Of a stretch of DNA of 64,000 nt, positions 57,465 through 64,000 are shown piece after piece. A model generated the notes under the pieces. The model saw nothing but the letters and a program-made list of their open reading frames with translations, made no database searches and had not been told where the DNA came from. Location: NCBI GenBank assembly GCA_009377495.1, contig WHTZ01000009.1, positions 1-64,000 of the forward strand. The letters are read 5' to 3'. A program made the position numbers and the translations under genes. Source of the stretch: Luteitalea sp. (GTDB lineage Bacteria; Acidobacteriota; Vicinamibacteria; Vicinamibacterales; Vicinamibacteraceae). Position 1 is the first letter of the stretch; the number at the start of each line of letters is the position of its first letter.

Positions 57465-58868
57465 ATGGGACGCATACTCGTCGCAGATGATCACGACTCG
57501 CTCAGGCGCGGGCTGACGCAAGCGCTGGCCGATACCGGCCATGAGGTTGTCGAGGCGCCCAACGGCAACGACGCGCTGGCGCGGCTGCACGAGCGCCACT
57601 TCGACGTCGTCGTGAGCGACCTGAAAATGGGTGGCTCCGATGGTCTGGAGGTGCTGCGCACGTCGCGGACGCTGCACCCGTCGTGCGCCGTGATCGTCAT
57701 GACGGCCTTTGGATCGGTGCACACGGCGGTGGAGGCGATGCGGCACGGCGCCTTCGACTACGTGCCGAAGCCGTTCGAGATCGAGGAGATGGAGGTGAAG
57801 GTCGAGAAGGCCCTCGAGCACCGGCGCCTTCAGTACGAGGTCGACTATCTCCGGCACGCGCAAGGCGATATTTACGACTTCAACCACATCATCGGCGCGA
57901 GCGGCGCGCTGCATCGCGTGCTGGACGTCGTCCGCAAGGTCTCGAAGAGCAACGCCACCGTGCTGATTCGCGGTGAGACGGGCACCGGCAAGGAGCTGAT
58001 CGCCGGCGCCATTCATCACGGCTCGACGCGCGCCGGCCGCAACTTCGTGAAGGTCAACTGCGCGGCGCTTCAGGACAACCTCCTCGAGTCAGAGCTGTTC
58101 GGCCACGAGCGCGGAGCGTTCACCAGCGCGGACAAGCAGCGCATCGGTCGGTTCGAGCAGGCCGACAGTGGCAGCTTGTTCCTCGATGAGGTCGGCGACA
58201 TGAGCGCCGGCACGCAAGCCAAGGTGCTACGCGTTCTCCAGGAGCAGGAGTTCGAGCGGCTGGGCGGCACGCGGACGATTCGCGTCGACGTCCGCCTCAT
58301 CTGCGCAACCAACCAGAATCTTCAGCAGATGGTCGCCACGCACGCGTTCCGCGAGGACCTCTTTTATCGTCTCAACGTCGTCACCGTCGACATGCCGGCG
58401 TTGCGCGATCGCAAGGAGGACATCCCCGCCCTGGCGCAGCACTTCATCACACGGTTCTCCGGCGAGCTCAAGAAGCGGGTCGTCGGGCTCGAGTCAGAGG
58501 CGCTCAAGCTCCTCATGCGGTACAACTGGCCCGGTAACATCCGTGAGCTGGAGAACGCGATCGAGCGAGCCACGCTGCTGTGCGACGCGCCGCATATCAC
58601 CGCGACCGATCTGACCCTCGGTGAAACGGGCCTCCCGAGCGGCGCAGACGCGGGCCAGCCCATCATTCACATTCCCCCCACTGGCATCGCGCTCCAGGAC
58701 ATCGAGCGGCGGGCGCTCATCGAGGCACTGAAGATGGCCAACTGGATCCAGAAGGACGCGGCCGATCTGCTTCATATCAGCCCGCGGGTCATCAACTACA
58801 AGATCAAGACGCTCGGTATCGACTTCCCACGCGGCCGCCGCCAAATGCTCAGCGAGCTGGTCAAGTAA
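57465..58868 (+). CDS. NtrC-family response regulator with GAFTSA loop
   Basis: 467 residues. Receiver: ILVADDHDSLRRGL, Asp52 (VVSDLKMGGSDG), Lys102 (PKPFE). AAA+ domain: GETGTGKE (170-177), ERGAFTSADKQRIGRFEQAD, GSLFLDEVGDM. A Fis-type HTH follows at the C-terminus (QKDAADLLHISPRVINYKIK). The sigma-54 contact loop reads GAFTSA (217-222) instead of GAFTGA; the Gly-to-Ser change is uncommon and may alter sigma-54 dependence. Paired with the PAS kinase upstream; its targets are unknown. Confidence 0.92.
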   Translation: MGRILVADDHDSLRRGLTQALADTGHEVVEAPNGNDALARLHERHFDVVVSDLKMGGSDGLEVLRTSRTLHPSCAVIVMTAFGSVHTAVEAMRHGAFDYVPKPFEIEEMEVKVEKALEHRRLQYEVDYLRHAQGDIYDFNHIIGASGALHRVLDVVRKVSKSNATVLIRGETGTGKELIAGAIHHGSTRAGRNFVKVNCAALQDNLLESELFGHERGAFTSADKQRIGRFEQADSGSLFLDEVGDMSAGTQAKVLRVLQEQEFERLGGTRTIRVDVRLICATNQNLQQMVATHAFREDLFYRLNVVTVDMPALRDRKEDIPALAQHFITRFSGELKKRVVGLESEALKLLMRYNWPGNIRELENAIERATLLCDAPHITATDLTLGETGLPSGADAGQPIIHIPPTGIALQDIERRALIEALKMANWIQKDAADLLHISPRVINYKIKTLGIDFPRGRRQMLSELVK

Positions 58869-58870
58869 CG

Positions 58871-59788
58871 TTATCGAGTAGGCCACGCTCCCCAGATGCT
58901 GCAATGGCCGCCGTTGTCCGTGCCTGTCAATGTGCGGTGCGTACGGGAATATGCGGCGTTCATCACCGCGAACGGCGCGAAGTGGAGCTTGCCGTTCGCC
59001 TCGGTCCTGAAGATCTTTCCGAAGTGCGCCTGGCTCAGTCCGTGCCCGCTCTCGTGCAGCGCGACGGTCTCGACGTCGACGTTCCCGCCATCCACTCGCC
59101 ACTCGAAGTTGTCGTTGTAATAGATCTCGCGGAAGGCGGTGTCCAGCTTGCCGTTGCCGTCGAGGTCGGTGGGGTCGGCCGTGACCGGATCCACGAAGAT
59201 GAAGGTGAACGTCACACCGAGGATGGACGTGCTGCCGCCTGGCGCCACCAGGTCGAAGAAGGGCGCGGGCAGCCAGCCGGCATGGCTCACGTCCGCCGCG
59301 ATATCGGGAGAACCGCCAAACCCGAGCTGGAACTGAACCAGACCGAGGTCAGCGTCGACGGCGCCCAGCGAGGTTAGCGGAATGGTCGAGCAGTTAGCCC
59401 CCTGCCAAGTCGCCATCGCGCCGTCGATGGCGGCAGTCGTGTCGTCGGACGTGAGGCCACTCGCCGTGACGCCGTCGACACGGTCAACGATCCACGCGAT
59501 ATCGGTGACGCCGCCCCTCCGCGGATCACCCGGGATGAAGTGGTGCCCGAGCTGTTTGTTCCCGCGGTCGTTGGCGAAGATCGTCTGCCCTACGAGATCT
59601 CCGTCACCGCTCGTGAAGTACTCTGCCGTCTCCACTCGAATCGTGTGCCCCTGTCGAGCGAGCTCTTCGTTGACGGCAACCAGCATTGGATGAGGAGCGA
59701 CAGACTGACCGGCGAGCGGGGCGGTCAGCGTGATCGACCCGACGACTGCCGCCGGAACAACCCACGCGATGGCTCTACGGGCATGCAT
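58871..59788 (-). CDS. Secreted matrixin-like (metzincin) metalloprotease
   Basis: 305 residues with a signal peptide (AIAWVVPAAVVGSITLTAPL, cleaved after LAGQ). The zinc motif HESGHGLSQAH (His245, Glu246, His249, His255) fits HExxHxxxxxH, and FAVMNAAY (Met about 277) could be the Met-turn. Upstream WRVDGGNVDVETVALHESGH fits the matrixin/serralysin pattern. GGAGGG precedes the ATG. It ends two bases after the NtrC-type gene on the other strand. The substrate is unknown. Confidence 0.85.
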   Translation of the reverse strand: MHARRAIAWVVPAAVVGSITLTAPLAGQSVAPHPMLVAVNEELARQGHTIRVETAEYFTSGDGDLVGQTIFANDRGNKQLGHHFIPGDPRRGGVTDIAWIVDRVDGVTASGLTSDDTTAAIDGAMATWQGANCSTIPLTSLGAVDADLGLVQFQLGFGGSPDIAADVSHAGWLPAPFFDLVAPGGSTSILGVTFTFIFVDPVTADPTDLDGNGKLDTAFREIYYNDNFEWRVDGGNVDVETVALHESGHGLSQAHFGKIFRTEANGKLHFAPFAVMNAAYSRTHRTLTGTDNGGHCSIWGAWPTR

Positions 59789-59975
59789 GACTCACCCTCC
59801 AAATTCCGGGTACCGCCGTTACGGCGCGCCCAGTCTCTTGCCGCTATCAGCGGCTCACATGTCCGATCGCAAGGCGACGATTGGTCAGCACAAGGCGCGG
59901 CGAGCGGAAGGTACGTCCGCCTCCGGTGCTTCACCTTACTACATCGGGCCTCTGATGCAACAACACCAGCCCTCG
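59789..59975 (-). other. Leader of the metzincin gene with two hairpins
   Basis: 187 bases. CGCCGTTACGGCG (about 59812-59824) and GCCGCTATCAGCGGC (about 59835-59849) form strong hairpins in the leader of the minus-strand protease gene, ahead of GGAGGG. I checked for c-di-GMP and glycine riboswitch patterns and did not find a convincing match. Confidence 0.4.
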
Positions 59976-60863
59976 TCACTGACGGAGGCCGAGACTCGCG
60001 CGCAGCGCGCCCACCAGGTTGCGGGCGATCGTCCGGTTCGGGTCCAAGTTCGGGTTGAAGATGGTGAGGTCGAGGCCGACGGCGCGACCGCTGCCGATCG
60101 CCGCCCTCAGCACCGTGACCAGCTCGTCGAAATCAAGGCCGTCGGTCATCCGATAGTCGACCGCCGGCATCACCGCGTCGTCAAGCACGTCGACGTCGAG
60201 ATGGATCCAGAAGCCCCGCTTGTCGTCGAGCGCGAGCCGCTTGACAGCCTCGGCAGCCGCCGTCGCTGCGCCCGCCTTGCGAACCTCCTCCAGATCCATG
60301 ACGGTCATGCCGGTCGCCCGCACGTCGCGGCTACCATATTTGTGTGCCATGGCCGCGTCGCGATGGGCAAAGACGACGATGTCCTCGTCCTGGATATAAG
60401 GCTTGCGGCCCTCGAGGTCGACGACGATGTCCGGGCCGTGGCCGGAAACGAGCCCGAGATCCATGTCCGCCGCCTCGCCGGTCAACGACGCCTCCGGTTG
60501 ATAGAAGTCGGCATGACCGTCGAGGAAGAGCAGGCCATAGCGGCCGCGTCGTCTGAGCGCCAGCGTGCAGCCGAGCAGGATGCTGCAATCGCCGCCGAGC
60601 ACGAGTGGGAACTCGCCCCGGTCGATCACCGCGCCGATGGCGGCGGCTAGCCGCGGCGAATACTCGGCGAGGCCGCGCGGGTTGAGCATCTTGGTTTCGG
60701 CGTCGCGCACCGGGTCGTAGTCGGGCGGCTCGACGCGCCGGTCGCGGCGCGCACCGAGTGCGCGGGCGAGCCCCATCTGCAGCAGCACCTCGGGCGTGCG
60801 CTCGACGCCACTCGGCCACAAGCCAAGGGGCGAGGGAGCCTCGATGATGGCGTAGCGCGTCAT
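59976..60863 (-). CDS. Arginase/agmatinase-family protein with GGDCS variant
   Basis: 295 residues starting MTRYAIIEAPSPLGLWPSGV. The metal motifs of the ureohydrolase fold are present in altered form: GGDCS at 90-94 (usually GGDHS, so the His that binds Mn is Cys), DGHADFY (DAHxD-like, 115-121) and WIHLDVDVLDD (DVDxxDP-like, Asp in place of Pro). It may hydrolyse a guanidino compound, but substitution of the His makes the substrate and activity uncertain. Stand-alone gene, divergent from the ABC exporter. Confidence 0.85.
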   Translation of the reverse strand: MTRYAIIEAPSPLGLWPSGVERTPEVLLQMGLARALGARRDRRVEPPDYDPVRDAETKMLNPRGLAEYSPRLAAAIGAVIDRGEFPLVLGGDCSILLGCTLALRRRGRYGLLFLDGHADFYQPEASLTGEAADMDLGLVSGHGPDIVVDLEGRKPYIQDEDIVVFAHRDAAMAHKYGSRDVRATGMTVMDLEEVRKAGAATAAAEAVKRLALDDKRGFWIHLDVDVLDDAVMPAVDYRMTDGLDFDELVTVLRAAIGSGRAVGLDLTIFNPNLDPNRTIARNLVGALRASLGLRQ

Positions 60864-61044
60864 CGAACGCGGCCTTGTCGCCAAGCGGATCGTGACCGAA
60901 GATCGTCAGATCCGCCCCAAGGCCTGGGGCTTCGCTCAACCACGGCGAAAGAGGTTACCACGGCGAACGTGTCGCTCGAGAGCATGGCAGCGGATAGTGA
61001 CTGTCGCCAGATGATGAGGTATACAAGGTGTGGAGGAGGCGTAG

Positions 61045-61974
61045 CTGCCGAGTAACGGTCCTTCGCAAGTCGTTGTTCGCGATCTCTGGAAGCAGTACGG
61101 CGGCATTCAGGCGGCGTGTGGTGTCAGCTTCGAGATCCAGCGGGGCCAAACCCTCGGCCTGCTCGGTCCCAATGGTGCGGGCAAGACGACGACGCTCGAG
61201 TGCATCATCGGTCTGCGTGAGCCGGACGAAGGACATATCGAGGTTTGCGGGATCGACGCGCGCCGGCGGCCGCGTGACGTGAAGCAGAAGATCGGCGCAG
61301 TGCTGCAGACAACGGCCCTGCAGGACAAGATCACACCGCGCGAGGCGCTGCGGCTCTTCGGTTCCTTGTACCGCGACAGCGTGACGCCAGGGGCCTTGCT
61401 CGAGCAGTTCGGACTCACCGGGAAAGCGGATGCGGCGTTCGACACGCTCTCGCGCGGCCAGCAACAGCGGCTCGGTCTTGCCCTGGCCTTCGTGAACAAG
61501 CCGGAGCTCGTGTTCCTCGATGAGCCGACCACAGGTCTGGATCCGCAATCTCGGCGCGAGCTGCACGGTATGATCGCGCGGATGAAGCGCGACGGGCACA
61601 CGGTACTGCTCACCACACATTACATCGACGAAGCCGCACACCTGTGCGACCGCATTGCGATCATCGACCAAGGTCGTATCATCGTCGAGGGCACGCCTCG
61701 CGAGCTGATCGCGCGTTCGATGGCGTCGCCGTCGATCTCCCTCGAGACCGTGCAGCCGATTGATGGCGGGTGGTTGACGGCTCTACCTGGTGTGCACGAC
61801 GTGACATGCGAGCCGACCAGCGCGCACTTCCGCTCAGCCGATGTCGGGCGGACGCTTGCCGAGCTGATGCACTTACTGGAAGCGCAGCAGATCGAGATCG
61901 CTGAGCTCCACGTGCAGAAGGCAACACTCGAGGATGTGTTTCTGGAGCTCACGGGCACGAGGCTCAGCGACTGA
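61045..61974 (+). CDS. ABC transporter ATPase, probable CTG start
   Basis: 309 residues, DrrA/CcmA-like. The frame between the TAG at 61042 and the GTG at 61279 has no ATG, GTG or TTG, yet it encodes the essential N-terminal part: VVVRDLWKQYGG and Walker A GPNGAGKT (41-48). The first usable codon is CTG 61045, with a strong GGAGGAGG five bases upstream, so I take CTG as the start. Other motifs: VLQTTALQDKITPREALRLF (Q-loop), LSRGQQQRLGLALAF (signature), LDEPTTGLDPQ, and a C-terminal domain ending LEDVFLELTGTRLSD. Energises the permease encoded about 100 bases downstream. Confidence 0.88.
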   Translation: MPSNGPSQVVVRDLWKQYGGIQAACGVSFEIQRGQTLGLLGPNGAGKTTTLECIIGLREPDEGHIEVCGIDARRRPRDVKQKIGAVLQTTALQDKITPREALRLFGSLYRDSVTPGALLEQFGLTGKADAAFDTLSRGQQQRLGLALAFVNKPELVFLDEPTTGLDPQSRRELHGMIARMKRDGHTVLLTTHYIDEAAHLCDRIAIIDQGRIIVEGTPRELIARSMASPSISLETVQPIDGGWLTALPGVHDVTCEPTSAHFRSADVGRTLAELMHLLEAQQIEIAELHVQKATLEDVFLELTGTRLSD

Positions 61975-62075
61975 GGCAACCGCGTAGCACAGGAGCATGC
62001 CGCCGCTCGACTTCGGCACGCTCTGGCGGGAGTGAGCTCATCGAAAGGGCGACGCGCGAGGCCTCGTGTAATCTG

Positions 62076-63674
62076 ATGTACGGATTGCTCTACCAGCTTG
62101 GCATCAGCCTTCGGCTGCATTTTCGGAACAGGATGGCGCTGCTGTACAGCTATCTGTTCCCCACGATCTTTCTCGTGGCATTCTGGGTGCTCTATCGCCA
62201 TGAGCTCGTGCCACTCGTGCGGCACATGGGCGAGCTGCTGACGGTCACAGCGCTTGGCGGCGCCTGCTTCGGCCTGCCGACCACCATGGTGAGCGAGCGC
62301 GAACGCGGCGTCTGGCGCCGCTATCGGCTCGCGCCAATTCCGACGTGGAGCCTCGTGGCGAGCACGGTCGCTGCCCGCTACGTCCTGTTGATCCTCGCCG
62401 GACTCCTGCAGGTCGCACTGGCGCTGGCAATAGGGATGCCGCTGCCTCGACATCCGCTCGATCTCTGGCTCGCGTTCACGTTCGTAGCGTTCGCCTTTCT
62501 GGGTCTGGGCCTCGTCATCGCGATGCTGGCCGACAACGTTCCGGCAGTGCAGGCCTTGGGGCAGTGCATCTTCTTGCCGATGTTAATCATTGGTGGCGTC
62601 GCGGTGCGGCTCGAGAGCCTCCCGGCGTGGGCGCAGCACGTATCGGCGTTCTTCCCCGGGCGATACGCGGTAGAAGCGCTGCAGGTCTCGGTCACGGGCG
62701 ACGGCTTGGAAGGCGCGCGCTTCAGCCTGGTCGCTCTCCTGCTGATCGGTGGAGCGGGCTGCCTCGCTGGAGCAAAGATGTTCCGCTGGGAAGCGGAGCA
62801 GCGGTTCGCCACGCGCGAGGGCAAGGGGTGGGTCGTGGTGGCGTTGGCGGCTTGGGCGGCAGTTGGGCTTTTGGCTGAGTCCCGCGGCGACATCGCCATG
62901 GTGAGGCGTGCCATGCTGCCAGATCAACCGTCAAGTACTGCGAGCCAGCCCGCCGTTCGCGCCGAGCCGCCGGCACCCGTTTCCGTGTTGACGGAGCCGC
63001 TTTCCTCTGACAGTGCATCCGACCTTGCCGCGCTTCCGACACCCTCTCCGCCGGAGGCGCTGCCTGAGACCGCCGCGAGCTCCGATGTCGAGGGCGCGCC
63101 TGCCGCTCCAGCGCCGCCCGTCACCGCTCCGCCAGCCGCGACTCCCGAGCCCGCGCCAACCCCCGCACCCTCGGCGCCCGCGTCGTGGCAGGAGGTGACG
63201 CTGAAGCATATCGAAGATGACTTCGCCTTCGAACGCTTGCCTCCCGATGGGGGCGTCGTGACGCCGATCGCGTCTCTGCAAGAGGACCCGGATCCGCAGC
63301 TTGCGGATGAGCTCGAAGGCATCCGCAGCGCGCTTCTTTCGTGGAATCCGGGGTACGTGGAGGACCCGGTGCAGCGTGTGCGCAATTTGCTCTTTGTCGC
63401 TGCCGTTCCGGATGTGGTTCAGGTCGAACCGCTCGAGCGCTATGTGCCGTTGGTCGTGTTCGAGCAACTGCAGGAACGTATCCCGCGGAGTGAGCTCATG
63501 AAGCTGCTCTATTGGGTTGCGAGACACCCCTCTGAAGGAGACGACACGGCAGTCGATCAGCTTCGGTTCCTCGGCCTCGCCGGACCGGCCGACACGGCGA
63601 TGACCCGCGAGCGTGTGACCGTCTACGCGCTCAAGCTCCTCGGACGGTTGGCGGGCAAGATCGAGTCGCAATGA
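62076..63674 (+). CDS. ABC-2 type permease fused to a Pro-rich linker and C-terminal domain
   Basis: 532 residues. Residues 1-240 are an ABC-2 permease with six helices (YSYLFPTIFLVAFWVLYR, TMVSERERGVWRRYRLAPIP, FPGRYAVEALQVS). Another helix (about 250-270: WVVVALAAWAAVGLLAE) is followed by a Pro/Ala-rich linker (about 285-365). A soluble domain of about 150 residues ends it (ASWQEVTLKHIEDDFAFERL ... DEPLQR-like), with helices and no family I recognise. Typical ABC-2 permeases end after 250-380 residues, so this is a fusion or an unusual extension. Its stop overlaps the ATG of the next gene (ATGA). Confidence 0.88.
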   Translation: MYGLLYQLGISLRLHFRNRMALLYSYLFPTIFLVAFWVLYRHELVPLVRHMGELLTVTALGGACFGLPTTMVSERERGVWRRYRLAPIPTWSLVASTVAARYVLLILAGLLQVALALAIGMPLPRHPLDLWLAFTFVAFAFLGLGLVIAMLADNVPAVQALGQCIFLPMLIIGGVAVRLESLPAWAQHVSAFFPGRYAVEALQVSVTGDGLEGARFSLVALLLIGGAGCLAGAKMFRWEAEQRFATREGKGWVVVALAAWAAVGLLAESRGDIAMVRRAMLPDQPSSTASQPAVRAEPPAPVSVLTEPLSSDSASDLAALPTPSPPEALPETAASSDVEGAPAAPAPPVTAPPAATPEPAPTPAPSAPASWQEVTLKHIEDDFAFERLPPDGGVVTPIASLQEDPDPQLADELEGIRSALLSWNPGYVEDPVQRVRNLLFVAAVPDVVQVEPLERYVPLVVFEQLQERIPRSELMKLLYWVARHPSEGDDTAVDQLRFLGLAGPADTAMTRERVTVYALKLLGRLAGKIESQ

Positions 63675-64000
63675 TTCCCATGCGCTGGGCACTGATATGG
63701 CTGCTGTTGATTGGGCTGGTGCTGTTGCCGTTCGTGCTCTGGGACGAGCAGTTCAATCGATTCGCCGCAGAAGTGACGCAGGACGGAACATCCCTCTGGA
63801 TCGCGGCGTTGGCCATTGCCGGACTGTTGACGGGCGACGTCTTCCTGCCCGTGCCGTCCAGTATCGTCTCGACGGCGGCAGGGGTGCTGCTCGGCTTCTG
63901 GCGCGGTGCCGCGGTCGTCTGGGTAGGGATGATGGCCGGCTGCGCGCTGGGATACGTGGTCGGTGCGCGCGGATCAGGGGTCGCGCGGCGCTTCGTCGGG
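63671..64000 (+). CDS. DedA/VTT (SNARE-associated) membrane protein, cut by window end
   Basis: The first 110 residues are visible: N-terminal helix (WALIWLLLIGLVLLPFVLW), then the DedA domain start with LTGDVFLPVPSSIVSTAAG and GFWRGAAVVWVGMMAGCALG, ending in GARGSGVARRFVG. DedA proteins are flippase-like and support envelope lipid recycling and proton homeostasis. The ATG overlaps the permease stop, so it probably belongs to the same operon. Confidence 0.88.
   Translation, partial: MIPMRWALIWLLLIGLVLLPFVLWDEQFNRFAAEVTQDGTSLWIAALAIAGLLTGDVFLPVPSSIVSTAAGVLLGFWRGAAVVWVGMMAGCALGYVVGARGSGVARRFVG

Noticed and set aside
59789-59975. c-di-GMP riboswitch before the protease gene
   Set aside because: Hairpins are present, but the conserved aptamer core and tetraloop receptor pattern were not seen.

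Overview
The window looks like a chromosomal segment of a high-GC soil bacterium, most likely an acidobacterium (class Vicinamibacteria is my best guess). The evidence is indirect. It has three large MacB/FtsX permeases of the acidobacterial ADOP type, a 13E12/DUF222 HNH endonuclease gene plus a decayed second copy, a TamA/TamB outer-membrane assembly pair, a class II ribonucleotide reductase, HslUV and two NtrC-type regulatory systems. No rRNA, tRNA, CRISPR array, phage or complete transposon was seen.

Layout. 1-5119: two tandem ADOP permeases. 5120-9333: DUF222-HNH gene, a secreted Tiki/EreA-like protein and a Xre/RES toxin-antitoxin pair. 9346-11484: one open frame joining an ADOP fragment, a sialidase and an N-acetylneuraminate lyase. 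11513-18842 (minus): B12-dependent ribonucleotide reductase, a noncoding stretch with a sigma-54-type promoter and possible small RNA, then a lipoprotein, histidine kinase and NtrC-type regulator. 18960-31220: envelope genes (CPBP protease, ArnT-like glycosyltransferase, O-antigen ligase, SurA-like chaperone, a decayed membrane gene, TamA, TamB). 31231-33299: biotin carrier and biotin carboxylase. 33419-41030: a third ADOP permease, a second Xre/RES pair, a DUF1028 protein, a possible 34-residue membrane peptide, the HNH pseudogene and a VapBC-like pair. 41115-47690 (minus): acyl-CoA carboxyltransferase, transaldolase, FAH-family protein, an LptM-headed lipoprotein, HslU and HslV. 47857-53523: PEGA protein, amino-acid permease, and a sigma/anti-sigma operon with two exported proteins. 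53819-64000: ABC-F ATPase, a second kinase/NtrC pair, a metzincin-like protease, an arginase-family protein, an ABC-2 exporter and the start of a DedA protein.

Two themes stand out. First, the sialidase and sialic-acid lyase lie in one uninterrupted frame whose N-terminus is a scar of an ADOP permease gene. Second, short palindromes with a GTAG head (REP-like) sit at gene ends and supply the TAG stop codon of about six genes, including both members of one convergent pair. Intergenic-type repeats also run in frame inside three long genes (nrdJ, tamB and the ABC-F gene). The ABC-F insert is nine 7-base units, so slippage by one unit would shift the frame.
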